A stretch of DNA of 64,000 nucleotides from Lentzea guizhouensis (GCF_001701025.1 NZ_CP016793.1:3348001-3412000), one strand, 5' to 3'. Shown: positions 13,650 to 23,340, counted from the first letter of the stretch. Made by a program: numbers and translations. The notes: generated by a model not told the origin, from the letters alone.

Positions 13650-15128
13650 ATGGAAGGCATGAAGCCCGCCAAGGCCGCCCTCACCGGTCTGCTCGCCGTC
13701 ATCGCCGCCCTCGCGGCCGGGCACCTGGTCGCCGCCTTCGTGGGCCTGAGCGCGTCCCCGTACCTGGCGGTGGGCAACGCGGCCATCGACCTCACCCCGT
13801 CGTGGCTCAAGGACTTCGCCGTCACCACGTTCGGCACCTACGACAAGCTCGTCCTGCTCACCGGCATGGCCATCGTGCTGGCGGGGGCCGGCGTCGCGTC
13901 CGGCCTGCTCAGCCGCACCAGCCCCACGCCGGGATCGGTCGTCGCCGTCGCGCTCGGCATCGTCGGCATCGCCGCCGTCATCAGCAGGCCGGACGTCGGG
14001 CAGCTCAGCGTCCTCGCGCCGGTCGCCAGTCTCGCCGCCGGGCTGTACACCTTCCGCTACCTGCACAAAGAGGCCGAGCACGACAACTCGCGGCGTGACT
14101 TCCTCATCACCGCCGGGCTCGCCGCCGCCGCCGGCATCGCAGGCCAGGTGTTCGGCAGCCGGACCGACGTCGAGGGGTCGCGGCAGGCCGTCGGCGAGCT
14201 CAAGGCGGCCACCCCGGCACCCGAGCCGCCCCTCAACGCCGACTTCGTCAAGGACGGCACCCCGAGCTTCATCACGAACAACAAGGACTTCTACCGGATC
14301 GACACGGCGCTGAGCGTGCCCAGGCTCCGCGCCGAGGAGTGGGCGCTGCGGGTGCACGGCATGGTCGACCGGCCGGTGGTGCTGACGTTCGACGAGATCC
14401 GCAAGCGCGACCTGAAGGAGGAGGTCATCACCCTGGCCTGCGTGTCGAACGAGATCGGCGGGCCGTACATCTCCACCGCGAGGTTCATCGGCGTCCCGAT
14501 CGGCGACGTGCTCCGCGAGGCCGGCGTGAAAGCAGGCGCCGACCAGCTGTTCAGCACCAGCGATGACGGGTTCACGGCCGGCAGCCCGCTCGACTACGTG
14601 CTGGAACGCGGCATGATCGCGATCGGCATGAACGGCGAACCGCTGCCCGCCGAGCACGGATTCCCGGCGCGGCTCGTGGTGCCGGGGCTCTACGGATACG
14701 TGTCGGCCACCAAGTGGGTGACCGACCTCAACGTGACCACGTTCGCGAAAGACCAGGGCTACTGGATCCCGCGCGGCTGGGCGACCAGGGCGCCGATCAA
14801 GACGATGTCGCGCATCGACCGCCCGAAGGGCCAGAGCAAGATCAGTGGGAAGACCGTTGTCGCCGGTACGGCGTGGGCGCAGCCGACCGGGGTCGCCAAG
14901 GTCGAGGTGCGGGCGGACGGCGGGCCGTGGCGGGAGACCGAGCTCGGCGCGGACGTCAGCGACAGCACCTGGCGGATGTGGCGGGTCGAGCTCGACCTGA
15001 AACCGGGCAGCCACACCGTCGAGTGCCGTGCCACCGACAAGTCCGGGTTCACCCAGGACCAGGCGCGCCTGGACCCGGTTCCCGACGGTGCGACGGGATG
15101 GCACTCGGTCACCTTCACCGTGGAGTAG
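13650..15128 (+). CDS. membrane-anchored molybdopterin-dependent oxidoreductase (sulfite oxidase family)
   Basis: 492 residues. Four N-terminal membrane helices (about 10-30, 64-85, 96-112, 119-136) are followed by a fifth hydrophobic segment preceded by a twin-arginine motif NSRRDFLITAG (residues 146-156). The catalytic part has the molybdenum-ligand Cys C264 in TLACVSNEIGG, then GLYGYVSATKW; a C-terminal Ig-like Mo-co dimerisation domain follows (KTVVAGTAWA, VECRATDKSGF). The arrangement suggests helices inserted by Sec with the folded cofactor domain exported by Tat. Related to Rv0218-like proteins. Substrate unknown. Start ATG 13650 or 13659. Confidence 0.88.
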   Translation: MEGMKPAKAALTGLLAVIAALAAGHLVAAFVGLSASPYLAVGNAAIDLTPSWLKDFAVTTFGTYDKLVLLTGMAIVLAGAGVASGLLSRTSPTPGSVVAVALGIVGIAAVISRPDVGQLSVLAPVASLAAGLYTFRYLHKEAEHDNSRRDFLITAGLAAAAGIAGQVFGSRTDVEGSRQAVGELKAATPAPEPPLNADFVKDGTPSFITNNKDFYRIDTALSVPRLRAEEWALRVHGMVDRPVVLTFDEIRKRDLKEEVITLACVSNEIGGPYISTARFIGVPIGDVLREAGVKAGADQLFSTSDDGFTAGSPLDYVLERGMIAIGMNGEPLPAEHGFPARLVVPGLYGYVSATKWVTDLNVTTFAKDQGYWIPRGWATRAPIKTMSRIDRPKGQSKISGKTVVAGTAWAQPTGVAKVEVRADGGPWRETELGADVSDSTWRMWRVELDLKPGSHTVECRATDKSGFTQDQARLDPVPDGATGWHSVTFTVE

Positions 15129-15208
15129 GCGCTCACCCGGAATGATCATGGACCGAGGAAGTGCTGGTCACACCCCGTCACCGCAGCCATGACGGGCGAG
15201 CGCCGACT

Positions 15209-15236
15209 TTGTGCATGCGTTCACAAGCGGTACGGT
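15209..15236 (+). promoter_or_regulatory. Rex operator overlapping the rex promoter
   Basis: TTGTGCATGCGTTCACAA (15209-15226) matches the Rex consensus TTGTGA-N6-TCACAA except for one base in the left half. Its left half also serves as a -35 (TTGTGC), 16 bp from the -10 box TACGGT (15231-15236). Rex binding would block RNA polymerase directly, giving NADH-responsive autoregulation of rex and probably of the downstream hem genes. Confidence 0.8.
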
Positions 15237-15294
15237 GTGAGCATCACCAACGCCGCGGGGTCCCTGCGGTGAAGCACACCCGGAGGTCGGACGC

Positions 15295-16065
15295 GTGGCA
15301 GCACAGCGGGGCGAAGGTGAGACGACCGCCACCCCTCTGGAGCCCGCCGACAGGGAGCGCGCCCGTGCGATCCCCGAGGCGGCGGTGGCTCGGCTGGCCG
15401 TGTACCTCCGCGTCCTGTCCGCCATGTCGGACCAGGGTGTGACCGCGGTCTCCAGCGAGGAGCTCAGCCAGGCGGCCGGTGTCAACGCGGCCAAGCTCCG
15501 CAAGGACCTGAGCTACATCGGCTCGTACGGCACGAGGGGCGTCGGGTACGACGTCGAGGTCCTCGTGAGCCACATCGAGCGCATCCTCGGGCTCACCCGC
15601 AACCACTCGGTGGCCGTCGTCGGCATCGGTAACCTTGGTCACGCTCTCGCGAACTACGGCGGCTTCCCCGGCCGCGGGTTCCCGGTGACCGCGCTCTTCG
15701 ACGTCGACGCCGATCTCATCGGAGTGCCTGTTGGGGGCATTCCCGTGAACCACATCGACGAGATCACCGCGGTGTGCATCGAGCGCGAGGTGTCGATCGG
15801 CGTGATCGCGACGCCGCCGCCCGCCGCTCAGTCGGTTTGCGACCGTTTGGTATCTGCGGGCGTCCAGTGCATTCTGAACTTTGCACCAGTTGTCCTTCAG
15901 GTTCCAGACAACGTCGAGGTGCGCAAGGTTGACTTGGCGGTCGAGATGCAGATCCTGTCGTTCCACGTCGCTCGACGTGCGGACGAGGCTGTGCACAACT
16001 CAAGCGGCGGGGTCTCGGTCGGTAACAACGGACTCGGTGTGGACGGGATGGTGATTCGCCCGTGA
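15295..16065 (+). CDS. rex: redox-sensing transcriptional repressor Rex
   Basis: 256 residues, GTG start with CGGAGG 8 nt upstream. N-terminal winged helix: [15 protein letters not shown] and [19 protein letters not shown]; then the Rossmann NAD(H) domain with [14 protein letters not shown] and FDVDADLIG, and the C-terminal swapped helix. Rex dimers bind operators when NAD+ is high and release them when NADH rises. Candidate targets here are its own promoter (15209-15226) and nuoA (63418-63467). The ~30-residue N-terminal extension and Ser/Gly-rich tail are typical of actinobacteria. hemA follows after 37 bp. Confidence 0.97.
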   Translation: MAAQRGEGETTATPLEPADRERARAIPEAAVARLAVYLRVLSAMSDQGVTAVSSEELSQAAGVNAAKLRKDLSYIGSYGTRGVGYDVEVLVSHIERILGLTRNHSVAVVGIGNLGHALANYGGFPGRGFPVTALFDVDADLIGVPVGGIPVNHIDEITAVCIEREVSIGVIATPPPAAQSVCDRLVSAGVQCILNFAPVVLQVPDNVEVRKVDLAVEMQILSFHVARRADEAVHNSSGGVSVGNNGLGVDGMVIRP

Positions 16066-16102
16066 GCGTGAGCCAGACGGCTCCGGCAGACGTGGTGAGT
16101 GC

Positions 16103-17419
16103 ATGAGCGTGCTCGTAGTCGGGCTTTCGCACCGCACCGCCCCAGTCCCGGTCCTGGAACGCGTCACCGTGGCCGAGCCGGACCTGCCCAAGGTCCTCGG
16201 CCAGCTGCTCGCCGCCCCCAGCGTCTCCGAGGCGATGGTCCTGTCGACCTGCAACCGGGTCGAGGTCTACGCCGTCGTCGAGTCGTTCCACGGCGGCATG
16301 TCCGAGGTCGTCGACGTGCTGGCCCAGCACGCCCAGGTCGACCCGCAGTCGCTGTACGAGCACTTCTACGTGCATTACGCCGCCGCTGCCGTCGAGCACC
16401 TGTTCTCGGTCGCGGCCGGCCTCGACTCGATGGTCGTCGGCGAGTCCCAGATCCTCGGCCAGCTGCGCGGTGCGTACGCGGCGGCGGACGAGGCGGGCAC
16501 CGTCGGCAAGACCGTCCACGAGCTCACCCAGAACGCGTTGCGCGTCGGCAAGCGCGTGCACGCCGAGACGGGCATCGACCACGCGGGCGCGTCGGTCGTG
16601 TCCGAGGCCCTCGGTGACGCCGAGGCCGAGCTGGGCACCCTCGTCGGCAAGCGGGCGCTGCTCGTCGGCGCCGGCGCCATGGGTGGCCTGGCCGCCGCGC
16701 ACCTGCGCCGGGCGGGCATCGGCGAGGTCGTCATCGCCAACCGGACGCAGGCCAACGGTGTGCGTCTCGCCACGTCCCTGCAGGCCGACGGGGTCCCCGC
16801 GACCGCCGTCGACCTGGGCGCGCTGGGTGTCGAGATCGACCTCGCGGACATCGTCTTCGCGTGCACCGGGTCGGTCGACACGGTGGTCCGCGCGGACCTG
16901 ATCAGCACCCGCTCGCGGCCGCTGGTCGTGTGCGACCTCGGCCTGCCCAAGGACGTCGACCCGGCCGCGGCCGGGTTGCCGAACGTTCGTGTGGTCGACC
17001 TGGAAACGCTGCAGCGGCGCCTCTCGGACGCCCCCGCGGGCCAGGACGCCAGGCTGGCCGCCCAGCTCGTCGCCGACGAGGTGAAGGCGTACCTGGCGAG
17101 CCAGCGGTCCGCCGAGGTCACACCGACCGTCACGGCACTGCGCAAGCGGGCGGCCGAGGTGGTCGACGCCGAGCTGCTCCGCCTTGATTCGCGACTTCCC
17201 GAACTGGACGCCGCGACACGCGGTGAATTGGCCAAGACGGTGCGTCGCGTTGTAGACAAGCTCCTGCACACGCCGACCGTCCGGGTGAAGGAGCTCGCTT
17301 CCTCCCCTGGTGGCACCGGTTACGCGGAGGCTCTCCGCGAACTGTTCGGGCTCGACCCCCAGACGCCTGGGGTTGTCAGTCAGACCAAGCAAGCTCCTGT
17401 GGATGGTGAAACGCGGTGA
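16103..17419 (+). CDS. hemA: glutamyl-tRNA reductase HemA
   Basis: 438 residues. Reduces glutamyl-tRNA to glutamate-1-semialdehyde with NADPH, the first committed step of C5-pathway heme synthesis. Catalytic C50 lies in [11 protein letters not shown]; the NADPH domain carries [14 protein letters not shown]; the C-terminal dimerisation helix region ends around [12 protein letters not shown] non-conserved tail of ~35 residues follows. GTGA overlap with hemC shows translational coupling. Being directly downstream of rex places heme entry under possible redox control. Confidence 0.97.
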   Translation: MSVLVVGLSHRTAPVPVLERVTVAEPDLPKVLGQLLAAPSVSEAMVLSTCNRVEVYAVVESFHGGMSEVVDVLAQHAQVDPQSLYEHFYVHYAAAAVEHLFSVAAGLDSMVVGESQILGQLRGAYAAADEAGTVGKTVHELTQNALRVGKRVHAETGIDHAGASVVSEALGDAEAELGTLVGKRALLVGAGAMGGLAAAHLRRAGIGEVVIANRTQANGVRLATSLQADGVPATAVDLGALGVEIDLADIVFACTGSVDTVVRADLISTRSRPLVVCDLGLPKDVDPAAAGLPNVRVVDLETLQRRLSDAPAGQDARLAAQLVADEVKAYLASQRSAEVTPTVTALRKRAAEVVDAELLRLDSRLPELDAATRGELAKTVRRVVDKLLHTPTVRVKELASSPGGTGYAEALRELFGLDPQTPGVVSQTKQAPVDGETR

Positions 17420-18351
17420 CCCGCACCCTACGGATCGGTACCCGTGGCAGCGCATTGGCGCTCGCCCAGACGGGGACCGTGGCCGAGGCGCTCAAGGCTG
17501 CCGGAGCCCAGGTCGAGATCGTCGTCATCAAGACGCCGGGTGACCTCTCCGACGCACCCATCGCGCAGATCGGCATCGGCGTGTTCACGTCGGCCCTGCG
17601 CGACGCTCTCGCGAACGACGAGATCGACATCGCTGTCCACTCCTACAAGGACCTGCCGACCGCGCCGGACCCGCGTCTGGTGATCGCGGCCGTCCCGCAG
17701 CGCGAGGACCCGCGCGACGCACTGGTGGCGCGCGACGGCCTCACGCTCGGCGAGCTGCTGCCGGGGTCCACCGTGGGCACCGGTTCCCCGCGCCGGGCGG
17801 CCCAGCTGGAGGCCCTCGGCCTCGGGCTGAACATCGTTCCGCTGCGCGGCAACGTGGACACCCGCATCGGCAAGGTGCGCAGCGGCGAGCTCGACGCCGT
17901 GGTGCTGGCCCGTGCCGGCATCGCGCGCCTCGGTCGCACAGCGGAGATCACCGAGAACCTGGAGCCCATCCAGATGCTTCCCGCACCCGCGCAGGGTGCG
18001 TTGGCAGTGGAGTGCCGGATCGACGACGTCGACGCCGAGCACCTGATCCAGTCCACTCTGGACGACTCGGCCAGCCGGGCCGCTGTGACCGCGGAGCGCG
18101 CCATGCTGGCTGCGCTCGAGGCGGGCTGCAGCGCGCCGGTCGGCGCGCTGGCCGATGTGGTGGAAGACCTCGACGACGAGGGCAAGGTCGTGTACCGACT
18201 TTCCCTGCGCGGGGTTGCAGCGACGCCGGAGAACGACCTCCTCCGGGCGTCCGCCACCGGTGACTTGACCGCAGCTGAGGAGCTCGGCCGGGCGCTGGCC
18301 GCCGAGTTGCTCGACCTCGGGGCCGCAGTGCTCAGCGGCCCAGAGGCGTAA
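17416..18351 (+). CDS. hemC: porphobilinogen deaminase (hydroxymethylbilane synthase) HemC
   Basis: 311 residues, GTG start overlapping the hemA stop by 4 nt. Polymerises four porphobilinogens to hydroxymethylbilane. Motifs: [15 protein letters not shown] at the N-terminus, VHSYKDLPT, the basic substrate site [21 protein letters not shown], and C238 in [10 protein letters not shown], which carries the dipyrromethane cofactor. Three bases separate it from the next frame. Confidence 0.97.
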   Translation: MTRTLRIGTRGSALALAQTGTVAEALKAAGAQVEIVVIKTPGDLSDAPIAQIGIGVFTSALRDALANDEIDIAVHSYKDLPTAPDPRLVIAAVPQREDPRDALVARDGLTLGELLPGSTVGTGSPRRAAQLEALGLGLNIVPLRGNVDTRIGKVRSGELDAVVLARAGIARLGRTAEITENLEPIQMLPAPAQGALAVECRIDDVDAEHLIQSTLDDSASRAAVTAERAMLAALEAGCSAPVGALADVVEDLDDEGKVVYRLSLRGVAATPENDLLRASATGDLTAAEELGRALAAELLDLGAAVLSGPEA

Positions 18352-18369
18352 TCGATGGGGAGTGCCCTG

Positions 18370-19902
18370 ATGACCCGCGCACGCAAGACCCCCGGACGCG
18401 TCGCCTTCGTGGGCTCCGGCCCAGGCGACACCGGGTTGCTCACGGTCCGGGCCCACGACTTGCTCACCAGGGCTGAACTCGTGGTCACCGACCCGGACGT
18501 CCCCGCTGACGTCCTCGCTACCGTGCCCGAGGGAGTCGAGGTCCGCCCCGCCGTCGGTGAGTCCGCCGACGTGGCCAAGGACCTGGTGAACGAGGCGAAG
18601 AACGGCGCGACCGTAGTTCGCCTCGTCGCGGGTGACCCGCTGACGCTCGACTCGGTCGTGAAGGAAGCGCAGGCCGTCGCGAAGTCGACGATCCCGTTTG
18701 ACGTCGTACCCGGCGTGCCCTCGGGCACCGCGGTACCGGCGTACGCGGGTGTCGCGCTCGGTGGCGTGCACACCGAGGTCGACGTCCGCGCGGTGACGGA
18801 CTGGGCCGGCCTCGCGTCCTCACCGGGCACGCTCGTGCTGCACGCGACCGGCTCGCACCTGGCCGAGGCCGCGTCGAACCTGGTCGAGAACGGCCTCGCG
18901 CCGCAGACCCCGGTCGCCGTGACCGCCGAGGGCACCGGTTTCCAGCAGCGCACCATCGACACGACGCTGGCCGCCGCGGCCGCCGACGCCGGTGAGCTGA
19001 GCGGCCCGCTGGTCGTCACGGTCGGTGCCGCCGCCGCCGCGCGCTCGAAGCTCTCCTGGTGGGAGTCGCGGGCGCTGTACGGCTGGCGCGTGCTGGTCCC
19101 GCGGACCAAGGAGCAGGCCGGCGCGATGTCCGAGCGGCTGCACTCGCACGGTGCGATCGCCGTCGAGGTGCCGACGATCTCGGTCGAGCCGCCGCGCAGC
19201 CCCGCGCAGATGGAGCGCTCGGTCAAGGGCCTGGTCGACGGCCGCTACCAGTGGGTCGTCTTCACCTCGACCAACGCTGTGCGCGCCGTGTGGGAGAAGT
19301 TCCGCGAGTTCGGCCTGGACGCCCGTGCGTTCTCCGGCGTGAAGATCGCCTGCGTCGGCGAGGCCACGGCCGCGAAGGTGCGCTCGTTCGGCATCATCCC
19401 CGAGCTCGTGCCGTCCGGTGAGCAGTCGTCCGAGGGCCTCCTCAACGACTTCCCGCCCTACGACGACATCCTCGACCCGGTCGACCGCGTGCTGCTGCCG
19501 CGGGCCGACATCGCCACCGAGACGCTGGCCGCGGGCCTGCGCGAGCGTGGCTGGGAGATCGACGACGTGACGGCGTACCGCACCGTGCGTGCGGCCCCGC
19601 CGCCCGCCGACACCCGCGAGATGATCAAGTCCGGTGGCTTCGACGCGGTGTGCTTCACCTCGTCGTCGACTGTGCGGAACCTGGTCGGCATCGCGGGCAA
19701 GCCGCACGCCCGCACGCTCGTCGCGTGCATCGGCCCGCAGACCGCCGAGACGGCGCGGGAGTTCGGCCTCCGGGTCGACGTGCAGCCCGAGGAGGCGAAC
19801 GTGCCCGCGCTGGTCGACGCGCTGGCCGCCCACGCCGCCCGGTTGCGCGCCGAGGGAGCGCTGCCTCCTCCCCGCAAGACGAAGCGTCTGCGCAGGAGCT
19901 AA
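18370..19902 (+). CDS. hemD: uroporphyrinogen-III synthase fused to a CobA-like methyltransferase domain (HemD)
   Basis: 510 residues from ATG 18370, chosen because GGGGAG (18357-18362) sits 7 nt before it; ATG 18355 is in frame but lacks an RBS. Residues ~5-235 form a uroporphyrin-III C-methyltransferase-like domain with VGSGPGDTGLLTVRA and VPGVPSGTAVPAYAG; the usual GGDPFxFGRGxEE loop is changed to AGDPLTLDSVVKE, so methyltransferase activity is doubtful. Residues ~240-500 are the HemD synthase domain (VLVPRTKEQAGAMSERL, VFTSTNAVRAVWEKF, FTSSSTVRNLVG) that closes and inverts the tetrapyrrole. The same fusion occurs in mycobacteria (Rv0511). Confidence 0.92.
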   Translation: MTRARKTPGRVAFVGSGPGDTGLLTVRAHDLLTRAELVVTDPDVPADVLATVPEGVEVRPAVGESADVAKDLVNEAKNGATVVRLVAGDPLTLDSVVKEAQAVAKSTIPFDVVPGVPSGTAVPAYAGVALGGVHTEVDVRAVTDWAGLASSPGTLVLHATGSHLAEAASNLVENGLAPQTPVAVTAEGTGFQQRTIDTTLAAAAADAGELSGPLVVTVGAAAAARSKLSWWESRALYGWRVLVPRTKEQAGAMSERLHSHGAIAVEVPTISVEPPRSPAQMERSVKGLVDGRYQWVVFTSTNAVRAVWEKFREFGLDARAFSGVKIACVGEATAAKVRSFGIIPELVPSGEQSSEGLLNDFPPYDDILDPVDRVLLPRADIATETLAAGLRERGWEIDDVTAYRTVRAAPPPADTREMIKSGGFDAVCFTSSSTVRNLVGIAGKPHARTLVACIGPQTAETAREFGLRVDVQPEEANVPALVDALAAHAARLRAEGALPPPRKTKRLRRS

Positions 19903-19916
19903 TCGTTGAAGCCGTC

Positions 19917-19946
19917 GGGGCCGCTCAAGATCCTTTGAGCGGCCCC
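19917..19946 (+). terminator. perfect 12-bp stem-loop between hemD and hemB
   Basis: GGGGCCGCTCAA (19917-19928), loop GATCCT, TTGAGCGGCCCC (19935-19946), then TTCGACTCTCTT. Likely terminator or attenuator that separates hemACD from hemB, although the T tract is poor. Confidence 0.75.
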
Positions 19947-19978
19947 TTCGACTCTCTTCCGTCAGGGGAGTCAGACAG

Positions 19979-20953
19979 ATGTACCCACTGCACCGGCCGC
20001 GGCGTCTGCGCACGACGCCCGCCATGCGCCGCCTCGTGTCCGAGACCGAGGTGCGCCCCCGGCAGCTGGTCCTGCCGATGTTCGTCAAGGAGGGGCTGAC
20101 CGAGCCCTCCGAGATCAGCAGCATGCCCGGCGTGCTCCAGCACACCCGTGACTCGCTGCGCAAGGCCGCGGTCGAGGCCGTGCAGGCAGGAGTCGGCGGC
20201 CTCATGCTGTTCGGCGTCCCGGCCGAGCGCGACGCCGTCGGTTCCGCCGGCACCGACCCGGACGGCGTCCTCAACGTCGCGCTGAACGACCTGCGCGCGG
20301 AGCTGGGCGACAGCACCGTGCTCATGTCGGACTGCTGCCTCGACGAGTTCACCGACCACGGCCACTGCGGCGTGCTCGCCGCCGACGGCACCGTGGACAA
20401 CGACGCGACCCTGCAGGCCTACGGCGAGCTGGCCGTGGCCCAGGCGCGCGCCGGCGCCCACGTCGTCGGCCCCAGCGGCATGATGGACGGCCAGATCGCC
20501 TTCATCCGCAACGCACTGGACGCGGCGGGCTTCACCGACACCGGCATCCTGGCCTACGCGGTCAAGTACGCCTCCGCGTTCTACGGTCCGTTCCGCGAGG
20601 CCGTCGAGTCGCAGCTCGCCGGCGACCGCAAGACCTACCAGCAGGACCCCGCGAACGCCCGTGAGGCGATGCGCGAGGTGCAGCTGGACCTCGCCGAGGG
20701 CGCGGACATGGTCATGGTCAAGCCCGCGCTGCTGTACCTGGACGTGCTGCGCGCGGTCGCCGAGGTGTCGGACGTTCCCGTTGCGGCGTACCAGATCTCC
20801 GGCGAGTACGCGATGATCGAGGCCGCTGCCCGCAACGGCTGGCTCGACCGCGAGCGCTCGATCCTGGAGTCGCTCACCTCGATCCGCCGGGCCGGTGCGG
20901 ACATCGTGCTGACCTACTGGGCAGTGGAAGCCGCGCGGTGGTTGGACAGGTAG
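19979..20953 (+). CDS. hemB: delta-aminolevulinic acid dehydratase (porphobilinogen synthase) HemB
   Basis: 324 residues, RBS GGGGAG 8 nt upstream. Condenses two 5-aminolevulinates to porphobilinogen. Schiff-base Lys residues lie in [13 protein letters not shown] and [10 protein letters not shown]. The metal site reads [14 protein letters not shown]: two Cys of the zinc-type triad are kept and the middle one is Asp, a mix of the zinc and plant (Asp-rich) types that is usual in actinobacteria. A membrane-protein gene begins 16 bp before its stop. Confidence 0.97.
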   Translation: MYPLHRPRRLRTTPAMRRLVSETEVRPRQLVLPMFVKEGLTEPSEISSMPGVLQHTRDSLRKAAVEAVQAGVGGLMLFGVPAERDAVGSAGTDPDGVLNVALNDLRAELGDSTVLMSDCCLDEFTDHGHCGVLAADGTVDNDATLQAYGELAVAQARAGAHVVGPSGMMDGQIAFIRNALDAAGFTDTGILAYAVKYASAFYGPFREAVESQLAGDRKTYQQDPANAREAMREVQLDLAEGADMVMVKPALLYLDVLRAVAEVSDVPVAAYQISGEYAMIEAAARNGWLDRERSILESLTSIRRAGADIVLTYWAVEAARWLDR

Positions 20954-21450
20954 CTCCTCCGCCGGTCCCCAAGCTCGTCAACGCCGCACGCTGGTTGTGG
21001 ATCTCCAGCGCCCTGCTGGGGATGGTGCGGTTCGTCGCCGAGCTGTTCGACCGCGAGTCACTGGTCGAGCAGGCACGCCGGCAGAACCCGGAGATGGGTC
21101 AGGACCAGATCGACGCCGGCGTGAACGGCGGGATCCTGTTCGGACTGCTTGTCGTCACCGCGGTCCTGCTGGCGTACACCCGCCTCGCGAACGCCATGGC
21201 GCGCGGGAAGAACTGGGCACGGGTCGTGCTGACCGTGATCGGTGCCGCGTCCGTCCTGTTCGGTCTGTTCCGGGTGGTCGCGTGGGCCGGTGGGATCGCC
21301 GCGGAGGTCGGTGTGGTGCTGCGGCCGGTGGACCTCGTGGTCACGGTCGTCACGGCCGGGCTGGACGCCACCGCGATCGTGCTGATGTGGCGGTCGTCCG
21401 CGCACTTCAGGAAGCGCGTCGCGGTGGACAGCAACTTCCTGCGGCCCTAA
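20938..21450 (+). CDS. conserved four-helix membrane protein (Rv0513-like)
   Basis: 170 residues with a GTG start overlapping hemB by 16 bp. Four hydrophobic segments (about 15-35, 66-85, 97-120, 128-150); the loop after the second contains [19 protein letters not shown]. The motif NWAR before a helix recurs in the protein at 22301-22918, and as RRWAR in the one at 21900-22304, which suggests related folds. Position between hemB and hemL is conserved in actinobacteria. Function unknown. Confidence 0.75.
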   Translation: MVGQVAPPPVPKLVNAARWLWISSALLGMVRFVAELFDRESLVEQARRQNPEMGQDQIDAGVNGGILFGLLVVTAVLLAYTRLANAMARGKNWARVVLTVIGAASVLFGLFRVVAWAGGIAAEVGVVLRPVDLVVTVVTAGLDATAIVLMWRSSAHFRKRVAVDSNFLRP

Positions 21451-21459
21451 GTTCCGACC

Positions 21460-21903
21460 GTGACGTCTCCGAAGCAAACGGGCGCCCCCGGCACGATTAC
21501 CGCGGGTTTCTGGCTCGTCGTCGTCGGCATGGCGTTCGTCGTGCTCACCTCGCTGTTCCTGTGGGTCAACCGGCAGGTGCTGATCGACACCCAGGTGCGG
21601 GCGAACACCAACCCGGAGTTCACCGCGCAGGAGATCGCCGACCTCGTGCCGACCGTGCTGCTGGTCGCGCTCGCGGTGAACGTGCTGCTGACCGCGCTGG
21701 CGGTGTTCTTCGGCAACCGCGTCCGCCAGGGCTCGCGCAGGGGCCGCACGAGCCTGTTCATCACGCTGATGATCGCGTTGTTCTTCCAGCTGTTCGTCGA
21801 CAACCTGCTCGGGCTGGTCGCGGTCGTGGTCGCGGTGGGCGGGCTGGCGATGCTCTTCTTCCGGCAGTCCACCGAGTACCTCACCCGTGAGCAGGTGCTG
21901 TGA
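21460..21903 (+). CDS. small membrane protein, second of the hemB-hemL membrane run
   Basis: 147 residues, GTG start. Hydrophobic segments at about 13-33, 63-83, 97-115 and 117-135; a basic loop GNRVRQGSRRGRTSL lies between the second and third. No recognised domain. The next gene starts in its stop (GTGA), so the run is co-translated. Confidence 0.7.
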   Translation: MTSPKQTGAPGTITAGFWLVVVGMAFVVLTSLFLWVNRQVLIDTQVRANTNPEFTAQEIADLVPTVLLVALAVNVLLTALAVFFGNRVRQGSRRGRTSLFITLMIALFFQLFVDNLLGLVAVVVAVGGLAMLFFRQSTEYLTREQVL

Positions 21904-22304
21904 AAGAGCAAGAGGCGCCCAGGCCGATCAGGATCGCGGTCGGGCTGTGGCTCGCCATCGCGGTGTTCGTGCTGTTCGTGACCGGCGGGCTGTGGTTCCA
22001 GCGCGGGCAGGTGCAGGAGCTCACGAAGTGGACGTCCGGTCAGGTCACGAGCTTCCTGGTGACGCTGACGGTGGTCGCGGTGATCTTCGCGGCGGCGTAC
22101 GCGTGGCTGACCCGGTTGTTCCTGCGCCGCAGGAGGTGGGCGCGGATCGCGTTGTCGGTCATCGCGATCGTGCACATGCTGTGGCTGCTGGTCCTCGGGA
22201 TCAGCGCGGCGAACCTGGTCACGTTGCTGCTCATCTGTGTCGCAATCGTCTTCACGTGGCAGCCGCGTGCGGCACAGTGGTTCGCGGAGGTGCGTGACGA
22301 GTGA
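21900..22304 (+). CDS. small membrane protein, third of the run
   Basis: 134 residues, GTGA overlap at both ends. Helices at about 11-30, 48-67, 79-98 and 102-118, with the basic connector RLFLRRRRWARIALSVIA that resembles the NWAR segment of its neighbours. Function unknown; a tandem paralogue of the adjacent genes is the likeliest origin. Confidence 0.7.
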   Translation: MKEQEAPRPIRIAVGLWLAIAVFVLFVTGGLWFQRGQVQELTKWTSGQVTSFLVTLTVVAVIFAAAYAWLTRLFLRRRRWARIALSVIAIVHMLWLLVLGISAANLVTLLLICVAIVFTWQPRAAQWFAEVRDE

Positions 22305-22918
22305 CCGACCCGCAGAACCCCTGGCAGAACCCGGACCAGTACGCCCAGCCGGGCCAGTACCCGCAGCAGCACCAGTACCCGCAGCAGCACCAGCCGACGA
22401 GCCAGTACCAGGTGCAGCCGGTGCACAACCCGGCCTGGTCGATGGCACCGCTGAACCCGGTGCTGCCCGAGGAGATGGCCCCACCGCGGCCGGCCACGAT
22501 CACCGCGGCGATGTGGATCTGGATCGCCGCCGCGGTCCTGGCGGTCGCCGTGTGGCCGGTGCTCGTCATCGGCAACACCGAGTCGTTGATCGGCAGCGGG
22601 AACGTGACCGAGGAGGACCGGTCGGCCGCCGAGCTGGGCGTGACGACGCTGGCGGTGTTCGCGGGCTTCGGCATGCTCGTGGCCGCGGCGCCGTACGTCG
22701 CGTTCGCCGTCGTGCTGCGCAACGGGCAGAACTGGGCCCGGATCCTGCTGACCATCCTGGGCGCGCTCGGGTCGTTGACGATGATCGGGACGCTGTTGTT
22801 CGCGGTGCGCGCGGACTCGTGGCAGCCGGGGGTCGTGCTGACCGTCCTGGTCCTGGGGCTGACCGTCGCGGCCGTGGTGCTGCAGTTCATGCCGGCGTCG
22901 AACAGGTACGTGCGTTAG
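22301..22918 (+). CDS. membrane protein with a Gln/Pro/Tyr-rich cytoplasmic N-terminus
   Basis: 205 residues, GTG start in a GTGA overlap. The first ~45 residues are low complexity, with repeats of the type QYPQQHQ, typical of disordered actinobacterial membrane-protein tails. Four hydrophobic segments follow (about 65-90, 112-132, 145-165, 170-192), including NGQNWARILLTILGALGSL. Paralogous in its core to the 20938 gene. Function unknown. Confidence 0.7.
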   Translation: MTDPQNPWQNPDQYAQPGQYPQQHQYPQQHQPTSQYQVQPVHNPAWSMAPLNPVLPEEMAPPRPATITAAMWIWIAAAVLAVAVWPVLVIGNTESLIGSGNVTEEDRSAAELGVTTLAVFAGFGMLVAAAPYVAFAVVLRNGQNWARILLTILGALGSLTMIGTLLFAVRADSWQPGVVLTVLVLGLTVAAVVLQFMPASNRYVR

Positions 22919-23340
22919 TGCCCCTGTACCGAGAGTCCGGCAGCAGCTGGTGGCCGCTCCTGTGGGGCCCGGCGTTCGCGGTCGCGGGCTACCTGGTCGA
23001 GCGGATCACCGGACCGGCTTCGGTGGCGCTGTGGACGATCGTGGGGCTCGGGTTGTTGCTGGGCGCGTTCCTGTGGGTCTACGGGCGGGTGAAGGTCGGC
23101 AGCGTGCGGCTCACGACCGAGGACGTGCAGTTCGGGCGGGAACGGCTGCCGATCGCGATGGTCGAGGCCTTCCAGGACGTGGGCGCGCCGACCGGGGCAC
23201 GGGTGCTCGGCGGCGGCTGGTCGGTGCCCAAGGGGACGACGGCGGTGCCGTTGCGGCTGCTCGACGGCACCGTGGTGCTCGGGTGGGCGCGCGATCCGGA
23301 AGCCTTGGTCGCCGAGCTGCGCAAGGTCGTGAGAAGGTGA
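22918..23340 (+). CDS. DUF3093-like membrane protein
   Basis: 140 residues; its GTG overlaps the previous stop by one base (TAGTG). Two helices near the N-terminus (about 12-28 and 33-52) precede a beta-rich domain: GSVRLTTEDVQFGRERLP, WSVPKGTTAVPLRLLDGTV, LGWARDPEALVAELR. This resembles DUF3093, a bacterial membrane-anchored PH-like domain; the assignment is tentative. A coupled frame begins 4 bp before its end. Confidence 0.6.
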   Translation: MPLYRESGSSWWPLLWGPAFAVAGYLVERITGPASVALWTIVGLGLLLGAFLWVYGRVKVGSVRLTTEDVQFGRERLPIAMVEAFQDVGAPTGARVLGGGWSVPKGTTAVPLRLLDGTVVLGWARDPEALVAELRKVVRR

